Source: Euryodendron excelsum
Lineage: Eukaryota; Streptophyta; Magnoliopsida; Ericales; Pentaphylacaceae
NCBI GenBank assembly: GCA_033060915.1
Contig: CM065385.1
Coordinates: 11,148,001-11,212,000, forward strand
Reading direction: 5' to 3'
Length of the DNA: 64,000 nt
A model generated the notes under the pieces. That model saw nothing but the letters and a program-made list of their open reading frames with translations. It did no database searches and had not been told where the DNA came from. How positions within the stretch are numbered: the first letter of the stretch is position 1; the number at the start of each line of letters is the position of its first letter. Below, one piece after another: positions 1 through 11,679 of this stretch. A program made the translations under genes and the position numbers.

Positions 1-825
1 CTCACCACCATGGTCAGTCCTAATTGCTGTGATTGTAAATCCTTTTTCGTTTTGAACCCTTTTACAAAATTTGGTAAAGAAAGCAATTGTTTCATCTTTG
101 TGAGCTAGAAAGAATGTCCATGTAAACCTTGAGTAATCATCAACAATGACAAGAGCATATTGTTTACCAGCCAAGCTTAGAGTTCTAGTTGGTCCAAACA
201 AATCCATATGCAATAGTTGAAGTGGTCCAGAAGTAGAGAGCATGTTGGTAGATTTAAAAGATACTCTGGTTTGTTTTCCCATTTGACATGCATCACAAGT
301 TTTGTCTTTTTCAAAATTGAGTTTGGGAAGACCATTTACTAACTCATTTTTAGAAATTTTTGAAATAATGCTCATACTAATATGGCCAAGCCTTCTATGC
401 CACAACCAACTATCCTCTTTGCTCATAGCAGCAAGGCATTTGATCTTACAAGAAGATAATTCATTTAAGTTGAAAGTGTAAATATTGCCTTGTCTATGGC
501 CAGTTAATATGATCTTATCATTTATGTTTACTACATTACATTTAGATGATTCAAACACTACTTTGCAACCTTTGTCACACAATTGACTAATGCTTAACAG
601 GTTGTGTTTAAGTCCTTTAACAAGTAGAACATTCTCAATAGAAGTTGAAGAATTTTTACCAATACTACCTATACCGATGATCTTGCCTTTGCTATTATCT
701 CCAAAAGTGACCAATCCTCCATCTTTTGGTGTGAGAGAAGTGAATTGAGTTTCATCTCCAGTCATATGTCTTGAACAGCCACTGTCCAAGTACCATTGAT
801 CCTTTTTGGAGTTGGCTTGAAGACA
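1..825 (-). pseudogene. Ty1/copia pol fragment: protease and start of integrase
   Basis: Reading leftwards from 825, one frame stays open to the window edge. It begins with a retropepsin active site (WYLDSGCSRHMTG, around 755-795). It continues into the GAG-pre-integrase/zinc-binding segment with the HRRLGH motif (around 380-405) and the CDAC pair (around 280-300). The integrase core follows, with MDLFGP (around 200-212) holding the first catalytic Asp and RTDHGGE (1-20) holding the second. Protease before integrase before RT is the copia order; RT and RNase H lie outside the window. The frame is shifted by one base from the upstream gag frame, and gag ends in TGA at 845-847. As it stands, no single gag-pol polyprotein can be made, so this is scored as a decayed copy. 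A programmed shift or splice cannot be excluded. The family call is certain; the lineage within copia is not resolved. Confidence 0.93.
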
Positions 826-844
826 CACCTACAAAACAAGCAAC

Positions 845-2389
845 TCAACCTTTGACCTTTGGTACCCAAATCATCTTGGGTCCAGTGGAGTTAGTCTTCA
901 ATGTTCCTTTTGGAACCCAAGCTTTCTTGACAGCATGAGATTGTTTTATAAGGAAACATTGATTTGCAAAGTGACCTCTCTTATGACAATAGAAGCATGT
1001 GATTGGTGCTTTTGAAAACTTTTTATGTTTAAAAACATTGTAACCTATTCTAGCCTTGTCAAGAGAGTAATTTCGTTTACCAAGCATAACATCAAGTTTA
1101 TCTCTTCCATTGACACATTTAGAGAGAGATTTTTCTAAATCAGTGACTTTTTCTTTTAAAGCAGAGTTTTCATTTTTCAAAGTGTCATTTTCATTTTGTA
1201 ACTCTTCACTTTCTTCTGTGAGAGTGAATACCATATTCTTGAGAAGATTGTTTTTGATGCTTAGCTTTTTAAATTCAACTATCAAATCATCAAAAGCATT
1301 TTGCAATTCATTAAAAGAAAAATCAGAATTAGTTACCTCTGTTTATTCTTCATGTGCCATAAGACATAGGTTGGCTACTTCATGAGTTTCAGATTCATCT
1401 AAGCTTGAATCCTCACTGTCACTCCATGTTGCAGCTAGAGCCTTCTTCCCTCTTTCTTTCTTTCCTTTCTTTTTCAGCTGAGGACACTCATTTCTCATGT
1501 GTCCTGGCTTTTTGCATTCGTAGCATATGATGGTAGAATCCTTGTTGTTGGATTCACCCTTTGCTTCAATATTTTTTCCTCCCTTCCACCTTCTTCTCAT
1601 GAATCTCTTGAATTTTCTTGTGATGAGAGCAAGATCTTCCTCATCTTCTTCTTCACTTCCAGATTCATTTTCTGATGTGGTGGTCTTGAATGCAACAGAC
1701 TTCTTTTTCTTGTCCTCTTCTTCTTGAGCATTCTGTTTTCGGGTTAGCTCATAAGTCATAAGAGAGCCAAGAAGTTCTTCAAGAGGTAGAATGTTGAGGT
1801 CTTTAGCTTCTTGAATGGCTGTCACCTTTGCTTCCCATGTCTTTGGCAGTGATCGTAAAATTTTCCTCACCTGTTCACTGTTAGGATACACTTTTCCAAG
1901 AGACTTTAAGCCATTTACAATGTCAGTGAATCTAGTGAACATCTTAGTTATAGACTCATCAGATTTCATTCTAAATAATTCATAGTTATGCACAAGAACG
2001 TTAATTTTTGACTCCTTGACCTGATTTGTTCCTTCATGAGTTACTTCAAGTCTGTCCCAAATTTCTTTGGCAGATTCACAGGTAGAAATTCTATTGAACT
2101 CATTTGGATCTAATGCACAATATAAGATATTCATAGCCTTAGCATTAGATTGCATAAGCTTCATGTCATTCTCATCCCATTCATTTTCAGGTTTAGGGAT
2201 AACTTCTCTTTCAATAACTTTGCTGGGAGTTTTAGGACCATTAACGATAATCATCCATAACTCATAATCAACAGATTGAATATAAATCCTCATTCTATTC
2301 TTCCAATAGTTGTAGTTTGTACCATTAAACATTGGAGGTCTGTTAGTGGATTGACCCTCACCTAGAGAGCTTCCAAATATGGTTGCCAT
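845..2389 (-). pseudogene. Ty1/copia gag, split by one stop codon
   Basis: This is the capsid/nucleocapsid polyprotein of the copia element. The first 348 codons (2389 to 1343) start ATGGCAACCATATTTGG and carry a DUF4219/UBN2-type capsid region (TNYNYWKNRM near the N terminus, CESAKEIWDRLEVTHEGT in the middle). An acidic stretch follows, then a CCHC zinc knuckle, CYECKKPGHMRNEC. A TAA at 1343-1345 stops it. The same frame then runs on to 845 with a coiled coil rich in Glu, Asn and Lys (about codons 370-420 of the joined frame) and a second knuckle-like motif, CFYCHKRGHFANQC. The two parts are in frame with no indel, so one nonsense change split an ORF of about 515 codons. The start lies about 40 bases downstream of the PBS, as expected. 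Confidence 0.93.
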
Positions 2390-2431
2390 GGATCAACTCT
2401 AAGGATGTTAAGCCTTTAAACTAGAGTACTA

Positions 2432-2443
2432 GCTCTGATACCA
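2432..2443 (-). other. Copia primer binding site (initiator tRNA-Met type)
   Basis: Read on the minus strand this is TGGTATCAGAGC, the usual plant copia PBS complementary to the 3' end of initiator tRNA-Met. It lies two bases inside the LTR boundary and upstream of gag, so it fixes the minus orientation and the LTR end. Confidence 0.95.
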
Positions 2444-3082
2444 ATTGTTGGCCCAAGTAGGCAACCTAAGAGGGGGGTGAATTGGGTTTTATAGAATTTT
2501 TAACAAGAGTTTCAACTAAAAAATCGTTTATGTATTTTAGTAACAAATAATCAAAGTATATGTATCAAGCAAATGAAGTGTACATTAAAACAAGTATTTG
2601 CAAGCATGCATAATGAGCAAGTAAGCAAAACAGAGGCAGAAGAAATATGCACCAGATTTATAGAGGTTCGGCCAACCTTGCCTACGTCCTCTCTTCTTCG
2701 ATCCTTTCGAAGGAATTCCACTATGCAATACTCCTTACACAGCCGCTGGTTGTGCCATGAGTGCCCAGCTCACTCTTACAAAAGCTTCTTCCCAAGCTTT
2801 CAAAACCCAAGAGATTTTGTCCAAGCTTCTCTTAAACTTACAAGTGTTTTTCCAAGAACACTCAAACTTACACGGTTACAAACCCACCCAAACGAGAATG
2901 AATGAAGATTATACAAAGAGTGACTCTCCTAGTGAGTATACAAATGAATACAACTCAATGGATAACTTTAAACACTCAGCAAAAATATATGGCAGTTAGG
3001 TACAGGTAATTTTCAGCTTCAAGCACTTGATATGAATGGTATGATTGCTCTTCTCTTCTTGTTTGAAGCTGTATGTATCTCA

Positions 3083-3090
3083 TATATATA
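3083..3090 (-). promoter_or_regulatory. TATA box of the copia LTR
   Basis: Element-sense CCTATATATATG, about 100 bp downstream of the palindrome array and about 640 bp before the LTR inner end. This is a plausible core promoter marking the U3/R side. Confidence 0.6.
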
Positions 3091-3187
3091 GGTATGGATC
3101 GATTCTAGCCGTTGGAGAAGTATGGGAGAAGATTTGGTTGTGTTTGTGCCCATACCGTCTGTTAGAAAACTAGCCGTTACGGTCTAG

Positions 3188-3430
3188 GAGTCGACTCTTT
3201 TCACAATAAGTCGACTCTTTTTGCATTTCAGCAGATTTTTCAAGTTTATGTCCAAATGAGTCGACTCTTTTGTCTCAGGAGTCGACTCTTTTCAACAGTC
3301 TGCAGAATTGTTTGTTCTCTGTTGCAATGAGTCGACTCTTTTTGGCCAGGAGTCGACTCTTTTCAGCTTCCAGCAGAATTCCAAGGCTCTGTTCGAATGA
3401 GTCGGCTCTTTTTGCTTGAGGAGTCGACCC
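3188..3430. repeat. Paired GAGTCGACTC palindromes, 70-71 bp period
   Basis: Eight copies of the 10-bp palindrome GAGTCGACTC (three with one mismatch) start at 3188, 3208, 3258, 3279, 3329, 3350, 3399 and 3421. They form four pairs about 21 bp apart, with the pairs repeating every 70-71 bp. The array lies just upstream, in element sense, of the TATA box. This layout suggests a binding-site array for a dimeric factor; the factor is unknown. Confidence 0.85.
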
Positions 3431-4203
3431 TTTTTTCAAAAACCCATATTTTTGCAACTTTTCTTCATTCTTTTTCAAAGCTTCCAATCTCTTCAAGGAT
3501 CATCTAAATAGGCTTTTTAAAGCTTGCAAACACTTCTTCAAGATTAGATGACTCCAAGAACATCTTCAATCCATTCAAGATGAATTTTCTTCATTTTCAT
3601 CACTTGTAGAGCTCTTCCATTATCATAGCTTCATCCATTGATTCAAGTTTTCTTCAATATCTTCAAGAGAGCTTCCATGACTTAGAATCTTCATTTCTTC
3701 AATCAACATGGCTTCTCCATGGACTTCAACAACTCAAGAAAGCTTTCCAAATCTTGTGATTCCTTCCATGTCTTCAAGACATCTTTACATCTATCAAGAA
3801 AGCTTTTATGTTTTTGAGTTGGTCTCTTCTTTTTCCATTCTTGCAAGATATCTTCAAGTCCTCAAAGTCTTCAATCTTTTCAATCAAGACTTTTAGCATT
3901 TTCATTCTTCTTCTTTGATATCCATCATCTTCATTCCCTTATAAAATCACCATTGTAGAATATGCTATTCTTTCATGCTTATCAATCTTCAATCTAGGAT
4001 TTTCATCAACTTGAGAATCCTTTTTCTTCTTATAATATCACCTTTGTAGAATACATCACTTCATCATGCTTTTCATCATAAGTCCTCTATTATGATAAGC
4101 TTCAAGTCAAGATCTAATTAATAATTCATCTGCACACTAAGTAGAATTATTAGATCATTTAACCATGTTTTGTTATCATCAAAATTAAGGCATTGACTTA
4201 ACA

Positions 4204-7111
4204 CAAAGTTGTATCAAAATCTCTTTTTCAAAACATGTTTTCAAAATCACAATCCTAGGGTGATTCTAGCTTTTCCATGGCTAGGGTTGCTTTAGGAAAG
4301 TGTTACATTTAAAGTGACCAATATGGTCCATATTTGCAAATCTTCTTGTTTTCAAAGCCGCTTTCCTAAAGTGTTTCTAGCTCTCTTAGGGTTAGAATTG
4401 CTTTAGGAAAGTGAGATGTTTTTATACTTTCCAAAAAGCTCTCTTTTCAAAAATATCTTTCTAAAAATCTCTTTTTCAACATATTTCCCAAAAACTCTTT
4501 TTTCGAAAATTGTTTGCAAAAACTCCCTCCAAAGATCTATTTTTCCAAACTCCCCTTTTCAACCCCTTTCCAAAACGTTCTCTTCAAAGTTCACTTTCCA
4601 AAAAACGTTCCCTAGGTCTCTTTCCTAGAAAAAGTCTCTCCAAAAGTTTTTCCAAAAACTCTCTTTCCAAAATCTCCCTTCTAGAAACTCCCCTCTAGGA
4701 TTTTCCTTCTAAAATCTTCGTTTCCAAAAACACACTTTCCAAAAACTCCTTCTCTTTAAAATCTCTTTCCAAAAGCTCTCTCTTCGAATTCACTTTCCAA
4801 AAACTCCTCCCTAGGATTCTCTTTTAGAAAACCTTCGTTTCCAAAAACACACTTTCCAAAAATCCTCTCTCTTTAGAGCTCAAATCAAACCCTAGAACTC
4901 ACAATTAGGAAAGCCTAATTTTCTTTCCAAAAACATGATTTTCAAAACTTTGCCCCAAACCTAGGTTTCCAAAATCTCTCGTTTTCTATATCCAAGCTAT
5001 ACACATTTTCAAAACCTCTTTTCCACGTCAAAATTCTACACTTCCAAATCTAGGGTTTCTAGAAACTTCCTTTTCCAAATCCTTGTCAAATCAAATCTTC
5101 TCTTTAAGACACCAAATCCAATTTTCCCGTTTAGGAAACTAGATCCTATCCTCCGTTTTTGGAAATAAATCAAACCTTTGCTTTTAGAAACCAAATCCAA
5201 TCCCTTCCTAATCCAAACCTTTCTTAATTGAACTCCTTCCTAATTTCTTACTTTCTTAAACCATAAGTTTCTTAAACCTAAATTTTAAATCTTTCCTTAA
5301 ATTTCAAAATCCAAATCTTTCCTAATTCGAATCCTTCCTAAGCTTCTCCTTTCCTAAATCTTAAGTTTTCAAAACTTGAACATAAAAATCTTTCCTAAAT
5401 TTTAAAACTCAATTTCCACATCCTTCCTAACTCCACTCTTTCCTAATTCTACCCCTTTCCAAATCTAATTTTTCAAACATCTCCTAAATTCAAACATTTC
5501 CTAATCTCAAGATTTTCTAAAAAACTCTAAAACTTTCTAAATTCTAAACTTTCCTAAAGCTTCAAATCTTTTCAAATTGAAAACTTTCTAAACTCACAAC
5601 TTTCTTATTTTCAAAACTTCCTTGTTTTTGAATCTTTCTAAATTTCAAAACTTCCCTATTTCAAAACATTCCAAATTCAAAACTTTCCTATTTCAAAACA
5701 TTCTAAATTCTAAACTTTCCAACTTTCAAAACTTTATAATTTCAAAACTTTCTTAAACCTGAAACTTTCCTAAGTTGAAACTTTCATATTTTGAAACTTT
5801 CCTAATTTGAACATTTCCTAATTCGAAATATTTCCTAATTTCAAAACTTTTCTAATTTCAAAACTCTCTTAATTTGAAAACTTTCCTAATTCAAAACTTT
5901 CTTAATTCGAAACTTTTCAAAAATGAAACTTTCCTAATTCGAAACTTTCCTAAATCGGACCTTTTCCTAATTCAAACATTTTCTAAATCCAATCTTTCCT
6001 AATCTCCTAAACCTTCCAAGTCAAGTCGAATCTTTCCTAAGTCTCTTCTCTTTCCTAAGTCTAGGTTTCCTAAACCTCCATCTTTCCAAAATAAGTCTAA
6101 ATCTCTCTCCCAAGTTCTATCTTTTCAAATCAAAATTCAATATTTTCAATTCAAAAATTCCAAATTCCAATTTTCAATTTTCAATCCTCTATTCAAAATT
6201 CAATCTGTCAATCTTCCAATTCAATCTCTTTTTTCAAATCAACTCTTCTATTTTTAATCGGACTCTAATCCGAACTACGACTGACCTGATTCCTCCAAAA
6301 GGATACATAGGCAACCTTCATTGGTGCGGTCACAATTTCTTTCAACTTTCAAATTTCAAATTCCTCCATATTTTTCAAATCTCAAATTCCATAATCTTTT
6401 CAAATCTCCAATCTATTTTCTAATTTTCAATTTCAAATTTCTATTTCCAAATCTCTATTTCTAATTTTTCAAACTTTCCAATTTCAATTCTATCTTTTCA
6501 AATCTCTTTTAAAATCAAATCAAATTCTTTTCAAATTTACTTCAAAATCTATTTTTCAATTCTCTTAACTTGCACTTGCATATCATGCATCATACCTTTT
6601 TAAACATTCTTTTCCAAGATAAATAGGATTGAACATTAGTTAATTGGAGACTCTCATAGGTGAATCTAGGGTAGATTGACATGTAGGTACCGAAAGGGCG
6701 GGGTAGGGTGATGGCTTAGTGCGTCTTCCCTACACGTAACCAACCTTCGAACCTAGATCACTGATTTCAAAGACCAAAAGGAGTTATTTTTTAAAAAGGG
6801 GTAAATGTTTTCCAAAGGTTGCCAAACAACTTATTTTCTTAAAAACCCTCTCTTAAGGATGTTTTTCAAAATCGTTTTCCAAAAACCCTAAGTGTAGTCT
6901 CCGGATTATTCTTAGTTTTTAGGTGACCTAACTCACCTTAATCAAGTTAGGTGGCGACTCCAATCTTTTTCAAAAACCCTTTATTCAAATCAATTTTCAA
7001 TTCAAACCTAGTCGCACTCATTCTTCTAGGAGGGTGAGTTCTAACGAGAGAGTACAATATTTTTTCCGCTTGTGTGAGTATTCCTCGAGTGTGAAAAATC
7101 TAGGCGTGACA
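4204..7111 (+). repeat. Gypsy LTR J, 3' part, cut by the copia insertion
   Basis: The sequence matches the 3' parts of the other long gypsy LTRs here (for example 57100-59476). First come blocks ending in CTTTAGGAAAGTG; then about 2 kb of degenerate CTTTCCTAATTTCAAAA-like repeat (about 4900-6300). The segment around 6250-6330 holds CCGAACTACGACTGACCTGATTCC, described here only by its ends, and 6680-6760 holds GGGCGGGGTAGGGTGATGG. A stem-loop plus TGGCGACTCC lies at 6926-6961, and the LTR ends GGCGTGACA. The 5' part lies beyond the copia element and off-window. No PBS follows; the next bases belong to the gag start of element I in the other orientation. J is therefore a solo LTR or a 3' LTR end. 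Confidence 0.82.
6926..6961 (+). promoter_or_regulatory. Stem-loop plus PBS-like TGGCGACTCC in LTR J
   Basis: Perfect 8-bp arms ACCTAACT and AGTTAGGT around an 11-nt loop, directly followed by TGGCGACTCC, which equals the first ten bases of the element I and H primer binding sites. It lies 150 bp before the LTR end. The same arrangement recurs in the other LTRs of the window. Confidence 0.7.
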
Positions 7112-8638
7112 CTTGGGAGCAATGTTGACTCAGTATAGTATGATTTTTGTAAATGAAAAAGAAAAAAGCGGAAAAATAAAGACACAAATCGCAAATTAGT
7201 TTTTGGTTTTTAGAGAGCTCTATGCAATGCATGTCCTACGGTGTCCCCATTTGAGAGGGAGGCTAAATATGATGGTTTTGGCTCACTTTCAGAAGATAAG
7301 GGGTTTGCCCCCTGTATGCAGATACCTTACTATTGAGTGGAAACATTCGTTCACTCATACATTCAATTGTGAAAAGTAAAAGAATACATTGAATTTTAAA
7401 TTTAGAATACAAGAGGAAATAGGGGGAAAGGGAAACATTTTCCTTTAGACTTCCAACTATCTAATTTTACATATAAAATCCTAAACTACTCTTGAGTCTT
7501 CAGATTCGTCTTCTTTGGATTTGATGTTGAGGAGATCATTAAGAGACCTTGTTGATTAATTGCTCATTGTCTTCTGAACAACCCTATCTCCATGAGCATA
7601 AAGGGATTGAGACCCCTCTTTATGGAATGAAAGTGCATGCTATGAATCCTTAGGGTTACACAAGAACCCTTAGGGTTTGGGTAGGTTTAATGTAAGGGAG
7701 AGTAACCTTGGTGTCACTCTCGATGGGTTGATCATATGTATGAGAATGCAGTAACTTGAGTTACTTCAGAACTCTTGTCTTGAGATGAAATATTGTATAC
7801 ATGAACATAGATGCAAAGAGTATAAAGAGAGAGAATGCCATTGTGAAGTAAATATATGTGCATGAGCAGTTAGACAAGTATTATAATAGTAAGAATATAG
7901 TTATTATAACAACATGAATAAACAAATATAGAGAAAAGTAAAAGCAGCCACCCTTTCCTCCATGGTTTTGAAAACGACGTGCATGTCTTAAATTCGGCAA
8001 AGGTTCAGTTCTGCATGGTGTCCGTATGAGCATGAGGGTGAGGGTTTACTAATGTGTCCTAAGAAGGCTCGGTTCCCAGATCTTCAAACCTAGACCCACT
8101 CCCTAAGGTGGTGCAATTATCAGTTGGTGATCTGAGCGAGGGAACTATTAAGAGGCCGTAGGTAAAGAAACTGACACAACATCTTGCCCATAACCAATAT
8201 ACCATTCTCCTTTCTAACTAGAAGGAACATATCAGGGTAGAAAAAACAAATATGCAGAATGCAAGTGCACGTGTAGTGTGTGTGTGTATGATTTTTGAAA
8301 ATTAAAGAAAAAAGCCCAACAACTCGCATCCATTCTGTTCATTCCATACATTCATTCATACATAGTAGTTAATATGATATGAAATAAATATGAGAACAAG
8401 GGTCCACCTACAAATATAAATATGCAAAAGTCAGTATTTGAATGACAAACTTAATACAAGATAAAATGAATATGAGCGGAGTGCAAACAATGACATGTTT
8501 TTTTTTTTTTTTTTGAAAATAACTTGGAAAACTTGATTTTGAAAGTTTGAAGTGTATAGAATTGGACAGGTTAATCAAAGACTCCAAATGGGTGAAGGTG
8601 AAGAGACATGATATTGGTCTAACCTTCTAAGTGTCCAT
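7112..8638 (-). other. Untranslated leader of gypsy element I, ending at the gag start
   Basis: Read leftwards from the PBS, this matches the leaders of F (37531-38737) and K (59497-61040). Shared landmarks are the TTAGGCC-type block beside the PBS, a CACACAC/ACACGTGCA segment (8255-8290), CCTTTCTAACTAGAAGGAACA (8208-8228), the CTCATGGAGATAGGG-like block (7585-7600) and a pyrimidine tract (7145-7170). It ends with AACATTGCTCCCAAG, the first codons of gag as seen in K and F, where LTR J abuts. A 69-codon frame at 8120-8329 is not convincingly coding (see rejected). Confidence 0.78.
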
Positions 8639-8651
8639 AGCGGAGTCGCCA
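8639..8651 (-). other. Gypsy element I primer binding site (tRNA-Arg type)
   Basis: Minus-strand TGGCGACTCCGCT, two bases inside the LTR end (CAACA-GC-TGGCG). It is complementary to the 3' end of a plant tRNA-Arg as I recall it, the primer type described for Ogre/Tat elements. Confidence 0.85.
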
Positions 8652-8799
8652 GCTGTTGTGCCCCGATTTTTCGCACTCGAAAAAGACAAGTGAGAAAAAC
8701 ACAGTGCTCTCTCGTTAGAACTCATCCTTCTATAAGGACGAGTGCGACTAGGTTTGAATTGAAAATTGATTTTGATTAAGGGTTTTTGAAAAACAATTT

Positions 8800-8835
8800 G
8801 GAGTCGCCACCTAACTTGATTAAAGTGAGTTAGGT
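8800..8835 (-). promoter_or_regulatory. Stem-loop plus PBS-like site in LTR I
   Basis: Plus-strand GGAGTCGCCA followed by perfect arms ACCTAACT/AGTTAGGT. The sense copy of TGGCGACTCC is identical to this element's own PBS start, about 150 bp away. Confidence 0.7.
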
Positions 8836-11671
8836 CACCTAAAACTAAACACAATTCGAAGATTACACTTAGGGTTTTTGAAAACTTCCTTAAGAAAGGG
8901 TTTTTAAGAAAATAGGTTGTTTGGCAACCTTTGAAAGATTTAAGCCCTTTTTTTTAAAAAATAACTCCATTTGGACTTTGAAAACAGTGATCTTAGATTC
9001 GGAGGTTGGTTACGTGTAAGGAAAACGTACTAAGCCATCACCCTACCTCGCCCTTGTGGTACCTATATGTCTATTAACTCTAGGTTCACTCATTTGGAAT
9101 ATTTGATTAATAAATGTCCAAAACTATCCACTTTAGAAAAGAACTTTGAAAAAAAAGTTTGACATGATGCATGATATGCAAGTGCATGAATTTGATTTAA
9201 TTTTGCAAATAGATTTGAAAAGACTTGATTTGATTTTGGAAATAGATTTGACAAGACTTGATTTTGAAAGAAGGTTTCAGAAATTAGAGATTAGAAATAG
9301 ATTTTAAAATTAGAAACTTAAAGTAGAATAAGGAATTGAAAATTTGAAAAAGGTTATGGAATTGGAAACTTTAAAAAAAGTTATGAAATTAGAAATTTGA
9401 AAGAAATTATAAAATTGGAAATTTGAAAATAATTATGAAATTGAAAACTTGAAAAATTTTATGATCGCACCCATGAAGGTTGCCTACGTATCCCTTTTAG
9501 GGAATTAAGTCAGTCGTAGTTCGAACAAGAGTCCAATTGAAAATAGAAGATTTTAATTAGAAGAAGAGTTTGATTTGAAATTTGGAATGGAAGATTGAGA
9601 TTGTGATTGAACTTAGACCTAGAATTGAATTTGAAATAGGATTTGACCCTTGAAAGAGAACTTGGACTAGATTTGGAAAGATAGAGATTTGAAAACATTT
9701 TGAAGTTTGAAATTAGAAAACCATCTTGCTTTAGAAAAGAGATTTTAGAAAGGAGTTGAAACTTCCTAACTCTAAGAGTTAGGGTTGAACTAAGGTTTAG
9801 GCCTCCTAGGGTTTAGGTTGCCTAAGATTGAAATCCGTGGTTGAGTTAGGAAAGTTTGATTTAGATTTGAAAAGTTTGATTTTAGAAAGTTGGATTGAGG
9901 AAAGATTCAAATCAGGAAAGATTCAAATTAGGAAAGTTAGATTTTAAGAAAGATTTTGAAAAGAGATTTGACTTAATTTGAAAACACTTAGATTGGAATG
10001 GATTTAGAAAAGCTTAGGTTTAGGAAAGATTGAACTTAGAAAAGTTCTATTTTAGGAAAGTTTTGAACTTTGGAAAGGTTTAGAAAGATTTCAATCTAAG
10101 AAAGATTTTTAATTTGGAAAGTTTGATTTAAGAAAGATTTAGAAAGTTTAGAAATTAGAAAATGTTTAAATTTAGAAAGATTGGAAAGTTTGAAATTTGG
10201 AATTGTTTGACACTAGGAAAGTTTAGAATTAGGAAAGGATTGATTAAGAAAGATGATTTGATTTTGTTTCCAAAAACGGAGGATTGGATTTGGTTTTCTA
10301 AGTTGGAAGACTAGATTTGACATAGAATTAGAAAGGATGAGATTTGGAAACTTGAATTTAGAAAATATGATTTACATGAAAGAGAGTTTGATGTAGAAAA
10401 TAAAATTTTGAAAAACTATGATTGAATGCGGAAAAGAAAAGTAGAAATTAGGGTTTCCTAGCCATTGGCTCTAGGGCTTGACTTAGACTCCAAGAAAAAG
10501 AGGTTTTGGAAAGTAATCTTTTGAAGGGAATTTCAAGGAAGCAAATTTGAAGAGTATTTTTTAGAAAGTAGAAGTTTGAAGAGAGCTTTTGGAAAGGGAT
10601 TTTTGGAAAGAGTTTTAAAAAAGAGATTTTTGGAGAGGATTTAAAATGAGGTTTTGGAAAGGAGATTTTCAAAAAGTGACTTGGAAAGATTATGGAATAT
10701 GAACTTTTACAAGTCTCTAAAAAAAATATCTCACTTTCCTAAAACGATTCTAATCATAGAAAGATTAGAACCATTCTAGGATTGCGGTTTCGAAAACAAC
10801 AATGATTTGAAAATATAGACCATGATAGTCACTTTAAACATAACACTTTTCTAAAGCAACCCTAACCATGAAATGGCTAGAATCACCTTAAGATTATGGT
10901 TTTGACAAAAACAATTTTAGGGTTGACACCTATAACCTTTGCAACACTTTCCTAAAACAATCCTAACCATGGAATGGTTAGAATCATCTTAAGATTGTGA
11001 ATTTTGAAAACATGTTAGAAAGAAGAAAACTTTAATCCAAGTATTGAAAGCGATTTTGATGCAAGTTTTTGAAAATAAGTTTAGAAAACGTTGTTTAAAG
11101 GGATGTATGAGTATGATGTGCACAATGCAAGTAGGGTCATGAATATACAAGGTTTAGGCTTTACCACATAATTAAGGGGGCCAAATCTATATGGTCGAAG
11201 GTCGAATTAGAGGAAAACCCCTGACATGGTGACTTTCAACCATTCTTCCTACACATTAACTAGAGATTCCTTTGTTTCGAGCATGTACGAAAGGGGGGGA
11301 AGATGATAGGGGATTAAAATAGAAGAAAACCCAAGTAGGCAAGGATAGAGAAGAGAGAAGGGGGGAAATTGCATAAACGTAAAGAGAAAACCAACCTTGC
11401 GTCTTCTTTGATTTGCTTGCTTTACTTGGTTTACTTCACGTTGATCTTCTAGAGCTTTGAGATGGCAACACCTTGAGTCTTCAATGGTTGGCTTGGAGGC
11501 TCGCATAGGTGCGTATTGAGTATATGTATGCTAGGGTTAAAGTGTATGGGGGCTAGGGTTTAAAGAAGACTAAGAAAACTAGGGTTTAGAGAGAGTTTGA
11601 GGACTGTACATCGAGAGAGAGAGTTTCTGGAGTTAGATTGCCAACCTTTTTCATGTAAGGAAAATGCTCTG

Positions 11672-11679
11672 TATTTATA
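11672..11679 (-). promoter_or_regulatory. TATA box of LTR I
   Basis: Sense TATAAATACAGAGC, the same context as in K, D and E; palindromes with GGCACC arms lie 30-90 bp upstream. Confidence 0.65.

Larger units (their letters stand above)
2446..4203 (-). repeat. 5' LTR of the copia element (1758 bp)
   Basis: On the plus strand the LTR starts TGTTGG next to the PBS and ends GACTTAACA, so the element-sense ends are TGTTAAG...CCAACA. It carries the GAGGGGGGTGAATTGGG block near its inner edge (2470-2488), a motif I associate with plant copia LTRs. It also holds a TATA-like element (3083-3090) and an array of GAGTCGACTC palindromes (3188-3430). The partner LTR and target-site duplication are off the left edge. 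Outside the LTR the sequence continues as the interior of a gypsy LTR (J), so the copia element inserted into J. Confidence 0.88.

Noticed and set aside
4416..4698. Phe/Ser/Lys-rich frames near 4416-4698, 9510-10672, 33125-33352, 39438-39767 and 47833-48378
   Set aside because: They come from the CTTTCCAAAAACTC-like degenerate repeat of the gypsy LTRs, in either orientation; no domain or conserved frame.
8120..8329. 69-codon leader frame in I, similar to 59759-59986 in K (FYPDMFLLVR...LAQITN)
   Set aside because: The shared end reflects DNA homology. The first third is in different frames in I and K, and F and H are not open, so there is no sign of coding selection.
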